A stretch of 64,000 nucleotides of DNA from Streptomyces fulvoviolaceus (lineage in GTDB: Bacteria > Actinomycetota > Actinomycetes > Streptomycetales > Streptomycetaceae), in the NCBI RefSeq assembly GCF_000718165.1, contig NZ_JOEY01000029.1, forward strand, positions 1 to 64,000, read 5' to 3'. A program made the translations under genes and the position numbers. Shown here one piece after another: positions 47,152-56,700 of this stretch. Numbering within the stretch: position 1 is the stretch's first letter; each line of letters starts with the position of its first letter. The notes under the pieces are model-generated. The model was not told the origin of the DNA and ran no database searches. It saw nothing but the letters and a program-made list of their open reading frames with translations.

Positions 47152-49047
47152 TCAGCCGATCTGCGCGTTCTTGGAGACGGTCGTCTGGTCGATGTCGGAG
47201 GTGCGCACGGTCACGGCGACCTTCCAGTCGCCCGCCATGGGGATCTGCACGCCGGTTGCCGACCAGTGTCCGGTGGCGATGCGGTCGGGGTTGACGGGCA
47301 GCGGCCCGATCTTCTTGGACTCCAGGGTGAAGGCGACCTTCACCTCGGGGACGTCGAAGGCGCGGCCGTTGGGGCGCTGGACGTAGACGTGCATCTCGTT
47401 GCCGCCCACGCGCGCGGGGTCGAGGTCGACGGTCACGACGCCCTTGCCGTCCTCGCCGCCGGTGTCGAAGGACATGTCCAGGGTCAGCGCCCCGGAGGAC
47501 GCGTCCCCGGATGCGGAGGACGAGGAGGACGAGGATGACGACGTGGCCGCCTTCGCGTCCTCCTCCGTGCGCCCCGGCTCGGTCTGCGTCAGCACGGTTG
47601 TCACGGCCAGCAGGACGACGGCGACGCCCGCCTCGGCGAGCACCGAGCGGCGCAGCCCGAACCGGTTCGGGTCGGCGTCCCGCGTCCGCTTCTGCTGTGC
47701 CGCGTCCATCGCGGCGCGCTGCCTGGCGAGTTGGGTGGCGCGCTTGGCACTGCTCGAGCCCTTCGCACCGCCGGCGGCGACCCGCTCCTTCTGCGGCGCC
47801 TGCTTGCTCCGCTGGACCACGGTGTCCGCCAGCTGCGAGGTCCAGCGCCGCGAGATGTACGCGATGCCGACCAGCAGCGCCACGAGCCCGATCTTGACCA
47901 GCAGCAGCTGTCCGTACCGGGTCTCGGTGAACGCCGACCAGGAGCCCAGCTGGCGCCACGACTGGTAGACGCCGGTCACGACCAGCGCGACGACGCTGCC
48001 GAAGGCGACGGTCGAGAAACGTCGTACGGCAGTGGCCTCGATCGGGGTGTCCGAGCGGTACAGGGCCACGAGGAGTGCGGACAGCCCGCCCAGCCAGGCC
48101 GCGACGGCCAGCAGGTGGACGACGTCGACGGGCATCGCGATGCCCGGCTGCAGCCCGGTCGAGGCGTGCTCGGCCATGGCCCAGCTCGCCGCGAGCCCGG
48201 CGGCGACGACCGTACCGCCGACCGCGAGCCCGAAGGTCAGGTCCCGCTTCTCCTCGTCCTCCCGCTTGTCGTACGCCCCGAAGAGCACGGCGATGAACAG
48301 GGCGGCGGCGGCGAGCAGCAGCAGCCGGGACACCAGCGCGGCGCCCGTCTTGGTCTGCAGCACGTCTCCGAGCAGGTTCAGGTCGAAGATGTCGCCGACC
48401 TTGCCGGAGCCGGTGTAGGAGCCGCGCAGGAGCAGCAGCAGGAGGGTGGCCGCGGTGATCGTCAGCCAGCCGGAGACGACGAACCGCTGCATGACCCGCA
48501 CACCGGAGCCGCGCTGCCAGCAGGCGAGGACGAAGGCGGCCCCGCCGACCAGGACGATGAAACCGGCGTACGACATGTACCGCCCGAATCCGTACAGCCA
48601 GCCGACGACCCCGCCGCCCGCGGTGTCTCCGGAGGAGACCGAGACGGAGGTGGTGGAGGGGGCGCCGACGGAGAAGGTGTAGGCGCCGGCGACGGGGTGG
48701 CTGTCGGCGGAGACGACCTGGTAGGTGACGGTGTAGGTGCCGTCGGGCAGGCCGCTGTGGAGTTGCACGGCGTACGTAGTGCCGCTCAGGTTGGTCGGCT
48801 TGCCCTGCTGGACGGCCTTGCCCTTGGGGTCGAGGACGCGCAGCGAGTCGCTCGACAGGGCGACCTTCTCGGAGAAGGTCAGCGAGACCTGGGTGGGTGC
48901 CTTGTCGACCACCACCCCCTGCTGGGGGGCGCTGCCGGTGAGCGCGGCGTGCGCGGAGGCGGGTCCGGCGGTGGCGAGCAGCAGGCCGGTCGCGGCCAGG
49001 AGCAGCAGTACCAGGGTCCGGACGCGGGGGGCGATGGTCTGCGTCAA
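47152..49047 (-). CDS. Fused copper-binding CopC and copper-transport CopD protein
   Basis: A 631-aa protein: signal peptide (TLVLLLLAATGLLLATAGPA), CopC domain with the mature N-terminal His (AHAALTGSAPQQGVVVDKAP) and HPVAGAYTF copper site, about eight helices of CopD, then a cytoplasmic linker and a C-terminal YtkA/FixH-like beta domain (DMSFDTGGEDGKG...). It probably moves copper across the membrane. The TTG at 49047 has a strong GGGAGGGA SD, and no better codon is nearby. It sits between ecuC and dtpA. Confidence 0.9.
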   Translation of the reverse strand: MTQTIAPRVRTLVLLLLAATGLLLATAGPASAHAALTGSAPQQGVVVDKAPTQVSLTFSEKVALSSDSLRVLDPKGKAVQQGKPTNLSGTTYAVQLHSGLPDGTYTVTYQVVSADSHPVAGAYTFSVGAPSTTSVSVSSGDTAGGGVVGWLYGFGRYMSYAGFIVLVGGAAFVLACWQRGSGVRVMQRFVVSGWLTITAATLLLLLLRGSYTGSGKVGDIFDLNLLGDVLQTKTGAALVSRLLLLAAAALFIAVLFGAYDKREDEEKRDLTFGLAVGGTVVAAGLAASWAMAEHASTGLQPGIAMPVDVVHLLAVAAWLGGLSALLVALYRSDTPIEATAVRRFSTVAFGSVVALVVTGVYQSWRQLGSWSAFTETRYGQLLLVKIGLVALLVGIAYISRRWTSQLADTVVQRSKQAPQKERVAAGGAKGSSSAKRATQLARQRAAMDAAQQKRTRDADPNRFGLRRSVLAEAGVAVVLLAVTTVLTQTEPGRTEEDAKAATSSSSSSSSSASGDASSGALTLDMSFDTGGEDGKGVVTVDLDPARVGGNEMHVYVQRPNGRAFDVPEVKVAFTLESKKIGPLPVNPDRIATGHWSATGVQIPMAGDWKVAVTVRTSDIDQTTVSKNAQIG

Positions 49048-49060
49048 GGTGGTCCCTCCC

Positions 49061-49504
49061 TCAGTGTCCGGTCTTCGGGACGTATGTCGCCGACTTCACC
49101 GGCATCTTCACGACGACGGGGTCGGACTTGGTGAAGTGGAGTTCGACGGAGACCGTCTGACCCTGTTTCGGCTTGCTCTTCAGCTTGTCGAACATCAGAT
49201 GGTTGCCGCCGCTTTTGAACACGAGTTGACCGTGTGCGGGGAGGGAAAGTCGAGAGACCTCCTCCATCGCACCGCCGACCGTCTCGTGCATGGTGACCTC
49301 GCCGTCGTCGCTGGTGACCGAGGTCAGCTCGTCCTTCGTACCGCTGTCGTTGGCGATGGTCAGGAAGCCGGCCGCCATGTCGGCGGAGACCGGCTGTGGG
49401 ATGTAGGCGCCGGAGACGGAGATGCCGCCGCTGTCGGAGTCCGAACAGCCGGTCAGGGCCAGGGCCCCGGTCAGCACCACCAGAGGCAGAACCGGGCGCC
49501 TCAC
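49061..49504 (-). CDS. ecuC: PCu(A)C copper chaperone, ECuC-type lipoprotein
   Basis: A 147-aa protein with lipobox LTGC (LTGALALTGC) and a PCuAC beta-barrel whose Cu(I) ligands fit MHETVGGAM...H..M (VTMHETV, GGAMEEV, NHLMFDKL). These proteins supply Cu(I) to Sco and cytochrome oxidase CuA. The GTG start overlaps the sco stop by 4 nt (GTGA). Neighbours sco and copCD make an extracytoplasmic copper pathway. Confidence 0.92.
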   Translation of the reverse strand: MRRPVLPLVVLTGALALTGCSDSDSGGISVSGAYIPQPVSADMAAGFLTIANDSGTKDELTSVTSDDGEVTMHETVGGAMEEVSRLSLPAHGQLVFKSGGNHLMFDKLKSKPKQGQTVSVELHFTKSDPVVVKMPVKSATYVPKTGH

Positions 49505-50157
49505 GGGTTCGCCCCCTTGATGATCTTGGGGAGGTCCTTGGTGTAGTCGTCGACGGTGGCGTCCTCGCCGTAGAGGACGTACCCCGCGTCGGTCTTCGGG
49601 GAGAACGCGACGACCTGGGTGCCGTGCACCGAGACGGTCTTGCCGGTCTTCTTGTCCTTGTGCGTCGGCTCGATGGAGATGCCGAGGGTGCGGGCGCTCG
49701 CCTGGATGGTGGAGAAGTCGCCGGTCAGGCCGACGAACTGGGTGTCGATGCCCTTGAGCCACTTGCCGAGCTCGGTGGGGGTGTCGCGGTCCGGGTCGGT
49801 GGTGACGAACACGACGGTCAGCTTGTCCTGCTCGGACTTGGGCAGCTGCTTCTTGGCGACGGCGATGTTGTTCATCGTCAGCGGGCAGATGTCGGGGCAG
49901 TGCGTGTAGCCGAAGTAGATCAGCGTCGGCTTGCCCTTGGTCTCCTTGCGGAGGTCGTACTTCTCGCCCTGGGTGTCGGTGAGCACCAGGTCCGGCTTCT
50001 CGAACGGCTGGTCGAGAACGGTGGCGGCCTTGTCGGAGCCGGCTTCCTCGGACACCACGGTGACCGGTGAGCCGCTGTCGTCACCGCTGCCGCAGGCGGA
50101 GAGGGTCAGGGTGGCGGCGGCGAGCAGCGCGGCCGCGGCGAACGTCTTCTTGCGCAT
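49501..50157 (-). CDS. sco: Sco1/SenC-type copper chaperone lipoprotein
   Basis: A 218-aa lipoprotein (lipobox LSAC), thioredoxin-fold. The Cu site is THCPDICPL (CxxxC) with a His later in SVHGTQVVAF. Sco proteins deliver copper to the CuA centre of cytochrome c oxidase. ATG at 50157, SD GGGACA. Confidence 0.94.
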   Translation of the reverse strand: MRKKTFAAAALLAAATLTLSACGSGDDSGSPVTVVSEEAGSDKAATVLDQPFEKPDLVLTDTQGEKYDLRKETKGKPTLIYFGYTHCPDICPLTMNNIAVAKKQLPKSEQDKLTVVFVTTDPDRDTPTELGKWLKGIDTQFVGLTGDFSTIQASARTLGISIEPTHKDKKTGKTVSVHGTQVVAFSPKTDAGYVLYGEDATVDDYTKDLPKIIKGANP

Positions 50158-50231
50158 AGAAAAATGTCCCAGATGTGGTGGTGCCGGCGCGCACCGGGGT
50201 CGACCCGGTGCGCGCACCGCGGACAAACGGG

Positions 50232-50954
50232 TCAGGCGTTGGTGCGCCGACGGCCGGCGAGCACGCCGTACCCCACGCCCACCACGCCGACGACGATGCC
50301 GACCACGCCGAGCACGCGCGCGGTGGTGTCGCTGCTGTCGGCGGGGGCGGTCGTGGTGGCTGCTGCTGCCTCGGTCTCGTCGGAAGCCTCTTCCGTGGAG
50401 CCGTGGTGCCCGTCCTCCGAGGCGGCGGACAGGGTGAGCACCGGGGCCGGTGTCTCGGGCTCCTCCTCGCCCTCCTTCTGCTCCTCGATCCAGCGGACGA
50501 CGTCCTTGTTGGAGTACGTCTGGATCGCCTTGAAGACGAGTTCGTCGGTGTCCTCGGGCAGCGCGCCGACGGAGAGCGGGAACTTCTCGAAGGAGCCGGG
50601 CTCGATGCCGTCGCCGGTCGCGGTCCAGGTGACCTTGGTGACGGCCTCGGAGATCTGCTCGCCGTGCAGCTCGAGCGGCTTGTCGAGCTTGGACTTGGTG
50701 ACCTTGACGTCCCAGCCGGCGATCGGCTGCGTCATCACCGAGGCCAGCGGGTGGTCGGTGGGGAAGTTGACCTCGAGCTTGGTGGTCGAGGCGTTGTCGC
50801 GCTCGTTGGGCACCTTGAAGTCGATGACGGCGTAACCGCCCTTGGCGGCGGTGCCCTCGGGCGAGACGCTGACGTGGGCGAACGCGGGCGAGGACAGGAC
50901 GACCACGGCCGAGGCGGCGAGGGCGCCGGTGGCGGCGAGACGAGAAACCTTCAT
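50232..50954 (-). CDS. YcnI-like (DUF1775) copper-binding membrane-anchored protein
   Basis: A 240-aa protein. The signal peptide ends AFA, exposing a mature N-terminal His (AHVSVSPEGTA), and a Trp in AGWDVKVT fits the mono-histidine brace proposed for YcnI. A Thr/Ala/Glu linker and a C-terminal helix (VLGVVGIVVGVVGVGYGVLAG) anchor it. Downstream of this, the sco-ecuC-copCD-dtpA genes follow. Confidence 0.9.
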   Translation of the reverse strand: MKVSRLAATGALAASAVVVLSSPAFAHVSVSPEGTAAKGGYAVIDFKVPNERDNASTTKLEVNFPTDHPLASVMTQPIAGWDVKVTKSKLDKPLELHGEQISEAVTKVTWTATGDGIEPGSFEKFPLSVGALPEDTDELVFKAIQTYSNKDVVRWIEEQKEGEEEPETPAPVLTLSAASEDGHHGSTEEASDETEAAAATTTAPADSSDTTARVLGVVGIVVGVVGVGYGVLAGRRRTNA

Positions 50955-51070
50955 GGAAGAGCACTCCACTTCGAAACGGATTCCGGTGCTGAAGAGGGGG
51001 TGTGCTGTGCGCACACGCGCGTGCCGCACGACGGCGGCCCCTCCATGCACGGGAGTGCGGTCGCGTCGTG

Positions 51071-51916
51071 TCAGGCAGCGAGGACGAGTGCGGCGGCGGG
51101 CGGGCCGCGCCTGATCACCGTGTGCTGGAGTGCGGTGGTACGGGGCTTCGGCGGCGCGAGCAGAGCGGTGCGCGCGAGGCGCGGACCGGCCTCGGGCGCC
51201 CCCGGCAGCCCGGCACGCAGGGCGCGCACCAGCGCGAGCGCCCCGCGCAGGGATCGTACGAGCGCCCCCTCCGCGACCGAATGCGCCGAGTACGCGGACA
51301 GTTCGACGAGCCGCAGCAGCGCCAGATCCCCCCGGCGCAGCAGCCATCCGGCGGCGACGGCGGCGAGGACGTGCCCGAGCAGCATCGGCAGGGACGGCAG
51401 CAGGGAGGCGGAGGAGCCGGTGGCCATGGCGTCCGTCGGGTGGTGCGCGGAGCTCGCAGCGGGGTGGAGCCGTGCCTCGACGAGGATCTTCTGGGCCTGC
51501 GCGGGGCTGATCGCCGCCGCGGTGGCCCCGCACGCGAGCCGCGTGGCCTGCTCGACCAGCGAGGCGTCGGACGCCGAGGCCGCGGAGCCGGTGAACATCG
51601 CACTCGCGGAGCCCGTGGACATCGCACTCGCCGACGTCCCGTGCTGCCCCAGTCCGAACACCACGTGCAGCGCGGTCTGTCCGACGGCGAGCAGGGGGGC
51701 GATCGCGGTCAGCGAGCGGGCGCGTCCGGCGAGCGGTGCCACGACCAGGACGGTCCCCAGGAATCCCGCGGCCAGCGACCACAGCGGAACCGTGGCGCAC
51801 GAGGCGAGGGTGTGACCGGCCGCGGCCAGCACGACGCAGACCGCGGCGAACACCGCGGCCCGCAGTATCCGGAAGTCTCTTCCGGAACGCGCCGTGCACG
51901 CGTGGGGGGCAGTCAT
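51071..51916 (-). CDS. Integral membrane protein of the copper locus, unknown
   Basis: A 281-aa protein with four or more hydrophobic segments (FAAVCVVLAAAGHTL, LAAGFLGTVLVVAPLAG, LLAVGQTALHVVFG, LPMLLGHVLAAVAAGWLL) and a Ser/Met/His-rich loop (SASAMSTGSASAMFTG, HHPTDAM) suited to copper. No known family is recognised. It is first gene of the copper block on the minus strand; the start codon ATG at 51916 has no clear SD. Confidence 0.75.
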   Translation of the reverse strand: MTAPHACTARSGRDFRILRAAVFAAVCVVLAAAGHTLASCATVPLWSLAAGFLGTVLVVAPLAGRARSLTAIAPLLAVGQTALHVVFGLGQHGTSASAMSTGSASAMFTGSAASASDASLVEQATRLACGATAAAISPAQAQKILVEARLHPAASSAHHPTDAMATGSSASLLPSLPMLLGHVLAAVAAGWLLRRGDLALLRLVELSAYSAHSVAEGALVRSLRGALALVRALRAGLPGAPEAGPRLARTALLAPPKPRTTALQHTVIRRGPPAAALVLAA

Positions 51917-52147
51917 GGCGGGCTCATCATCGCACTGGGCTTATGGGCCTCATACGGCAGGTCCACAAGATGACGTACGCGATGTACGACCGGAACGTCA
52001 CCTTCTGTTGCCAGCTGCCCCACATACACCGATCATCGCCACCGGCGCATCCCCCATATGGGCGGCATCACGTCAACTGTGTGCTTACACACGGGCCTGG
52101 GCGGCAATACGTAACGGTATGTCGAGCCGCGGCCAGGAGGCTGGAGC

Positions 52148-52606
52148 ATGAGCATCTGGTGGTCACTCCATCTGAGGCGCGACGCCGCGAGCGTTCCGCT
52201 CGCCCGGCGCCTGCTGCTCGGCACCATGGAGACCGCGGGGGTCGACCCCGACGTGTCGTACGACCTCTCCCTGGCGCTCAGCGAGGCGTGCGCGAACGCC
52301 GTGGAGCACGGCGGGGACATGGCGTCCGACGGCGCCTCGGCGACGTACTCGGAGGCCTACAGAGTCACCGCCTACCTCGACGGCGAGAAGTGTCGTATCG
52401 AAGTCGCCGACTCCGGCCCCGGATTCACCCGCGCCCAGCCCGTCCGCCCCGCTCCCAGCAGTGCCGAGAACGGCCGCGGACTCTGTCTCATCCAGGAACT
52501 CGCCGATCACGTCCACATCGGCAACAAGCCCGGCCGCCGGGGCGCGGTGGTGAGCTTCGACAAGATCCTGAAGTGGAAGAAGGACGCCCCTCTGGTGGCG
52601 GTGTGA
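52148..52606 (+). CDS. RsbW-like ATP-binding (anti-sigma/GHKL) protein
   Basis: A 152-aa GHKL ATPase. The N-box is LALSEACANAVEHGG (N48-51 region), G1 VADSGPGF, G2 NGRGLCLIQ. The long phospho-transfer histidine is absent, so it resembles streptomycete serine kinase/anti-sigma factors that act on anti-anti-sigma partners; none is adjacent. SD AGGAGG before ATG. Confidence 0.88.
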   Translation: MSIWWSLHLRRDAASVPLARRLLLGTMETAGVDPDVSYDLSLALSEACANAVEHGGDMASDGASATYSEAYRVTAYLDGEKCRIEVADSGPGFTRAQPVRPAPSSAENGRGLCLIQELADHVHIGNKPGRRGAVVSFDKILKWKKDAPLVAV

Positions 52607-52750
52607 CGCTCTTTCAGCCGGAGACCCTTTCCGTCTGACGCCCCCTCCCACCCGACGCCCTTTCCGCCGACGTCATGACTCCTGAGATTCCGGTCTGCAT
52701 ACTGACCGGACGGGAAATCGGCGTGACGTCGGGCCACGGGGGGACTGACC

Positions 52751-53623
52751 ATGGCGTGGACGGTACTGGCGGGGGACGGACGGCGGCTGTCGGTCGAGGA
52801 GCGGGGTGATCCGCAGGGCCGTCCGGTGTTCCTGCTGCACGGCACCCCCGGCAGCAGACTCGGACCCGCGCCGCGGCCGTCGGTTCTCTACCGCATGAGG
52901 GTCCGGCTGATCACGTTCGACCGGCCGGGATACGGAGGTTCGGACCGCAGTCCGGGCCGTTCGGTGAGCGCGGCGGCCGAGGACGTCCGCCTGATCGCCG
53001 ACGCCCTCGGGATCGGCAGGTTCGGGGTGGTGGGCCGCTCGGGCGGCGCCCCGCACGCGCTCGCCTGTGCGGCGCTGCTTCCGGAGCGCACGGCACGGGC
53101 CGGCTCACTGGTCGGGCTCGCCCCTCCGGACGCCGCCGACCTCGACTGGTTCGACGGTATGACCGAGGCCAACGTCCACGCGTACGTCAACGCGGCCGCG
53201 GGCCGGCACCGCCTCACCGCCACGCTGGGGCGCCGCACACTGACGATCCGCGCCGATCCGGCGGCCTCCATCGCCGAGATGCGCAGCGGACTGCCCGAGT
53301 CCGACCGCTGGATCATCGCGGACGCCGGCATCCGGGCCATGCTGGAGCGCAACTTCGCCGAGGGACTGCGCAGTTCCGCCGACGGCTGGGTGGACGACGT
53401 CATGGCGTTCAGCACCGGCTGGGGCTTCGAGCCGTCGGGCATCACCGCCCCCGTCTTCCTCTGGCACGGCGAGGAGGACATCTTCGCCCCGGTGGAACAC
53501 ACCCGCTGGCTCGGCCGCAACATCCCCGGGGCCCGCGTCGAGGTCGAACGCCACGCCGCCCACTTCGGAGCGCTGCGCGTGATGACCCGCATCATCGGAT
53601 GGGCCTCCCGGCACGACGGGTGA
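52751..53623 (+). CDS. Alpha/beta hydrolase
   Basis: A 290-aa hydrolase: oxyanion HGTPGSRLGP, nucleophile Ser in VVGRSGGAPHAL, Asp in WHGEEDIFAPVEH and His in HAAHFGAL. The substrate is unknown. The ATG at 52751 has only a weak GGGG. Its stop lies in the first unit of a 13-bp tandem repeat. Confidence 0.9.
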   Translation: MAWTVLAGDGRRLSVEERGDPQGRPVFLLHGTPGSRLGPAPRPSVLYRMRVRLITFDRPGYGGSDRSPGRSVSAAAEDVRLIADALGIGRFGVVGRSGGAPHALACAALLPERTARAGSLVGLAPPDAADLDWFDGMTEANVHAYVNAAAGRHRLTATLGRRTLTIRADPAASIAEMRSGLPESDRWIIADAGIRAMLERNFAEGLRSSADGWVDDVMAFSTGWGFEPSGITAPVFLWHGEEDIFAPVEHTRWLGRNIPGARVEVERHAAHFGALRVMTRIIGWASRHDG

Positions 53624-53718
53624 GCCCGACGGACGAGCCCGACGGACGAGCCCGACGAATGGGCATGACGGATGAGTACGACGGCTGAGCGCCACGGATG
53701 AGCACCACGGATGAGCAC
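53615..53718. repeat. Tandem 13-bp repeat (8 degenerate units)
   Basis: Eight consecutive 13-bp units approximate GACGGATGAGCCC. The first three are nearly identical, the last two identical (CACGGATGAGCAC). They fill the spacer between the hydrolase and fxsT stops. The period is not a multiple of three, so it does not code. Confidence 0.9.
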
Positions 53719-53729
53719 CACCCGCCCGG

Positions 53730-56700
53730 TCACACCTGCTGCGGCTCCAGATCCCGGTCGATCCGCAGCCACCCGACCGCCGCCGCGCTCAAGGGGTGAG
53801 TCTCGCCCAGGCGTTGGATCAGTTCGGTCTCCGCCTCCTGATGGAGCTGGGTGGCCTCCTTGTCCCGGCCCAGCTCGCGGAGGGTGATCGCGAGGTTGGC
53901 CATGCTGCTCAGCGTGTCGGGATGGGTGGCGCCGAGCCGCCCCCGCAGGCCGGTCACGGCCAGCCGCTCCCAGCGCTCGGCCTCATCGAGGCGACCGAGG
54001 TCGGCCAGGGCGTTGGCGAGGGTGGTCCCCGTGCTGAGGGTGGACGGGTGTTCGTCGCCGAGGGCCGCCGCGAGGCTGGCGCGGGCCTGTTCGGCCAGTA
54101 CCGCGGCCTGCTCCGGCTCGCCGAGGGCCCGGTGGTAGGTCGCCAGGTTGTTGAGGCAGAACATGGTGAACGGGTGTTCGGGACCGAAGGAGTTCCGGTA
54201 GCCCGCCTGTACCTCCGCGATCTGCTGCACGGCCCGCCGGGCCCCCTGCTCGGGGTCGGTGGCGAAGTAGTCGGCGGCGAGATTGAGCGCGCAGGCCAGT
54301 TCCTCGGGAATGGAGCGGCCGTACCGGTCGCGGTAGCGGGTGTGGGTCTCCCAGGTCTGCTCGCTCAGCCGCAGCGCCTCCTCGAGCCGGCCCGCCCTGC
54401 GCAGGGACACGGCGAGGCTCTTGTCGACCCGCAGCACCTCCGGAACGTACGGGTTGAGCACCTGCCCGAAGTTGTCCCTGACCTCGCGCAGGATCTCCAC
54501 CGAGTCGTCGTACTCGCCGAGCTCCCTCAGGTCGCGGGCGTAGTGGCTGCGGGTGGTGAGCGTGTACGGGTGCAGCGGGCCGTCCAGCGCGGTACGGCGG
54601 CGCACGGTGTCCTCGTCGAGCTGCAGAGCGGCCTCGCTGTCCCCGGTGAGGCGGTGGTCGATGGCGAGGTTGTTGGCGGAGCGCAGGGTCCGGGAATCGT
54701 CCTCGCCGAGGATCTCGCGGAATCCGCTGTAGATCCGCTGGTCCAGCTGCAGTGCCTCGTTGAAGCGGCCGAGCGCCCGCAGGTCGGCGGCCACACTGCC
54801 GGAGGTGATGAGCAGGGAGGGGTGGCCCTCGCCGAGGAGCCGGCGCTGTGAGACCAGGGTGTCCTCGTCCATCTTGCGGGCGGCCTGGTACTCGCCCTGG
54901 GAGCGCAGGATGTTGGCCAGCTCGAAACGGAGGTTGAGGATCTGCTCGTCGTTGGAGTCCGGGAACTCGGTGCTCCAGAACTCGTTGAGCTGCGTGCCCA
55001 GGGTGCGGGCGACATGGAGTTCGCCGCGCTTCCACAGATAGCGCATCCGGTCCACCATCAGCTGCCGGGGCTCCTCCTCCGCGCACTCGCGGATGTTGGA
55101 GGGGACCAGATGCGGCCAGATCACCTCGAACTCGTCCCACTTGGCGGGGTCGTCCACCGCGCCCTCGGGCGGCCGTACGGCGGCGAGGATGCGGTGCACC
55201 TCGTGGACGGTGTCCTCGGCCACCTCCGGGGCCATGCTGTCGCGCACCGCGGCCTGGACCAGCCGGTGCACCTGGATGGAGTTGTCGGTGGAGTCGACCT
55301 TGGCCAGCGCGAACTTGCGCAGCGCCTGGGTGACCTTGCCGAGCATGTACCGGGCGCGCAGGTCCTTGTCGTAGGGCAGCAGTGCCTTGATCATGGGGTC
55401 GCTGCCGACGAGGGCCATGGAGATCGGCTCGGCGGACAGGAAGCTGCACAGTTCGAGCAGCCGGGCCGCCGCGGGGGATTCATGGCGCAGCCGGGCGATC
55501 GAGATGTTCCAGGTGGCGCCCACGGAGGACGGGTACTCCACGGCGTCGACGGCGGCCGGCACCGACAGCACCCTGGTGCTCTGCTCGCGCAGCTGCTCGA
55601 TGTACTCGCCGACGGGCGTCGCGGTCGTCTCCAGCCAGCCCGCCGCGACCTCGATCGCCAGGGGCAGGTCGCCGACCGCGTCGGCGACCAGGGCCGCGTC
55701 CTCCTCGCTCAGTCCCGGAACCCGCCGGGTCAGGTGCTCGACGCTCTCCTCCCGGGTGAAGACGTCGACCTGCAGCGGCCGCACCTGGGTGGAGGTCGGC
55801 TTGGTGCGGGTGGTGACCAGGAGATGGCCGTAGACCTCGTCCGGGATCGGGCCGGTCAGCTCGCCGAACCGGTTGATCACCTGGTCCAGGTCCTCGACGT
55901 TGTCGAAGACCAGCAGCCAGCGCTTGTACGGGCGGGCGGCCCTGAGCGCCTGGAGCGCGGCCTCGACGGCCTCGGACACGTCGTCGCCGATGCTCGGGTC
56001 GAGCCGCCGGCCGAGGTCGGCGAGCTTGGGCGCGACCAGGTCGGGCTGTTCGGCGTCGACCCACCACACCAGGTCGTAGTCGGCCTTGAAGCGGTTGGCG
56101 TACTCGCGGGCCAGATGGGTCTTTCCCACGCCGCCGAGACCGTGCAGCACCTGGGGCAGCCGCTGTCCGGTGGCGGCGGCCACGAACTGGCTGCGCACCT
56201 GCTCCAGGATCGGCGAGCGGCCGGTGAAGAACGGGTAGCGGGGCTGGACGTTGGACACGCTGGTGCTGGTGTTCGGGAAGCGTGTGCCGTGCTGGCGGGC
56301 GACCGTCTGGGGCGATCCGGGGCGGCCCAGACCGGTGAGCAGCACGGTCGTCGCCGTCTCCTCGTCCAGCCGGGCCAGATCTATGGTGCCGCCCCGGCTC
56401 GCGTTCGGGATCTGTTGCACGTCCCCGACCCGCAGGGCGACCGGCTGGTGCTTCTGCGAACCGCCGAAGTGCACCGTGGCCTCCCAGGCCGCCATGGCCG
56501 TGCGGGAGCTGAGGAAGGTGGGGGAGACCACGGCGAGCACCCGGTGCGAGCCGCCGGAGACGGCCTCGCCGCCGACCTCCAGGGTCGTCATCGCCCGCAC
56601 GTCCTGGGAGACCACGTCGAACCGCGCCTCGCGCAGCACCGACTCCAGCCAGTCCACCCACATCCGGTCCTCGGAGACGTACTGCAGCAGCAGCTTCGAC

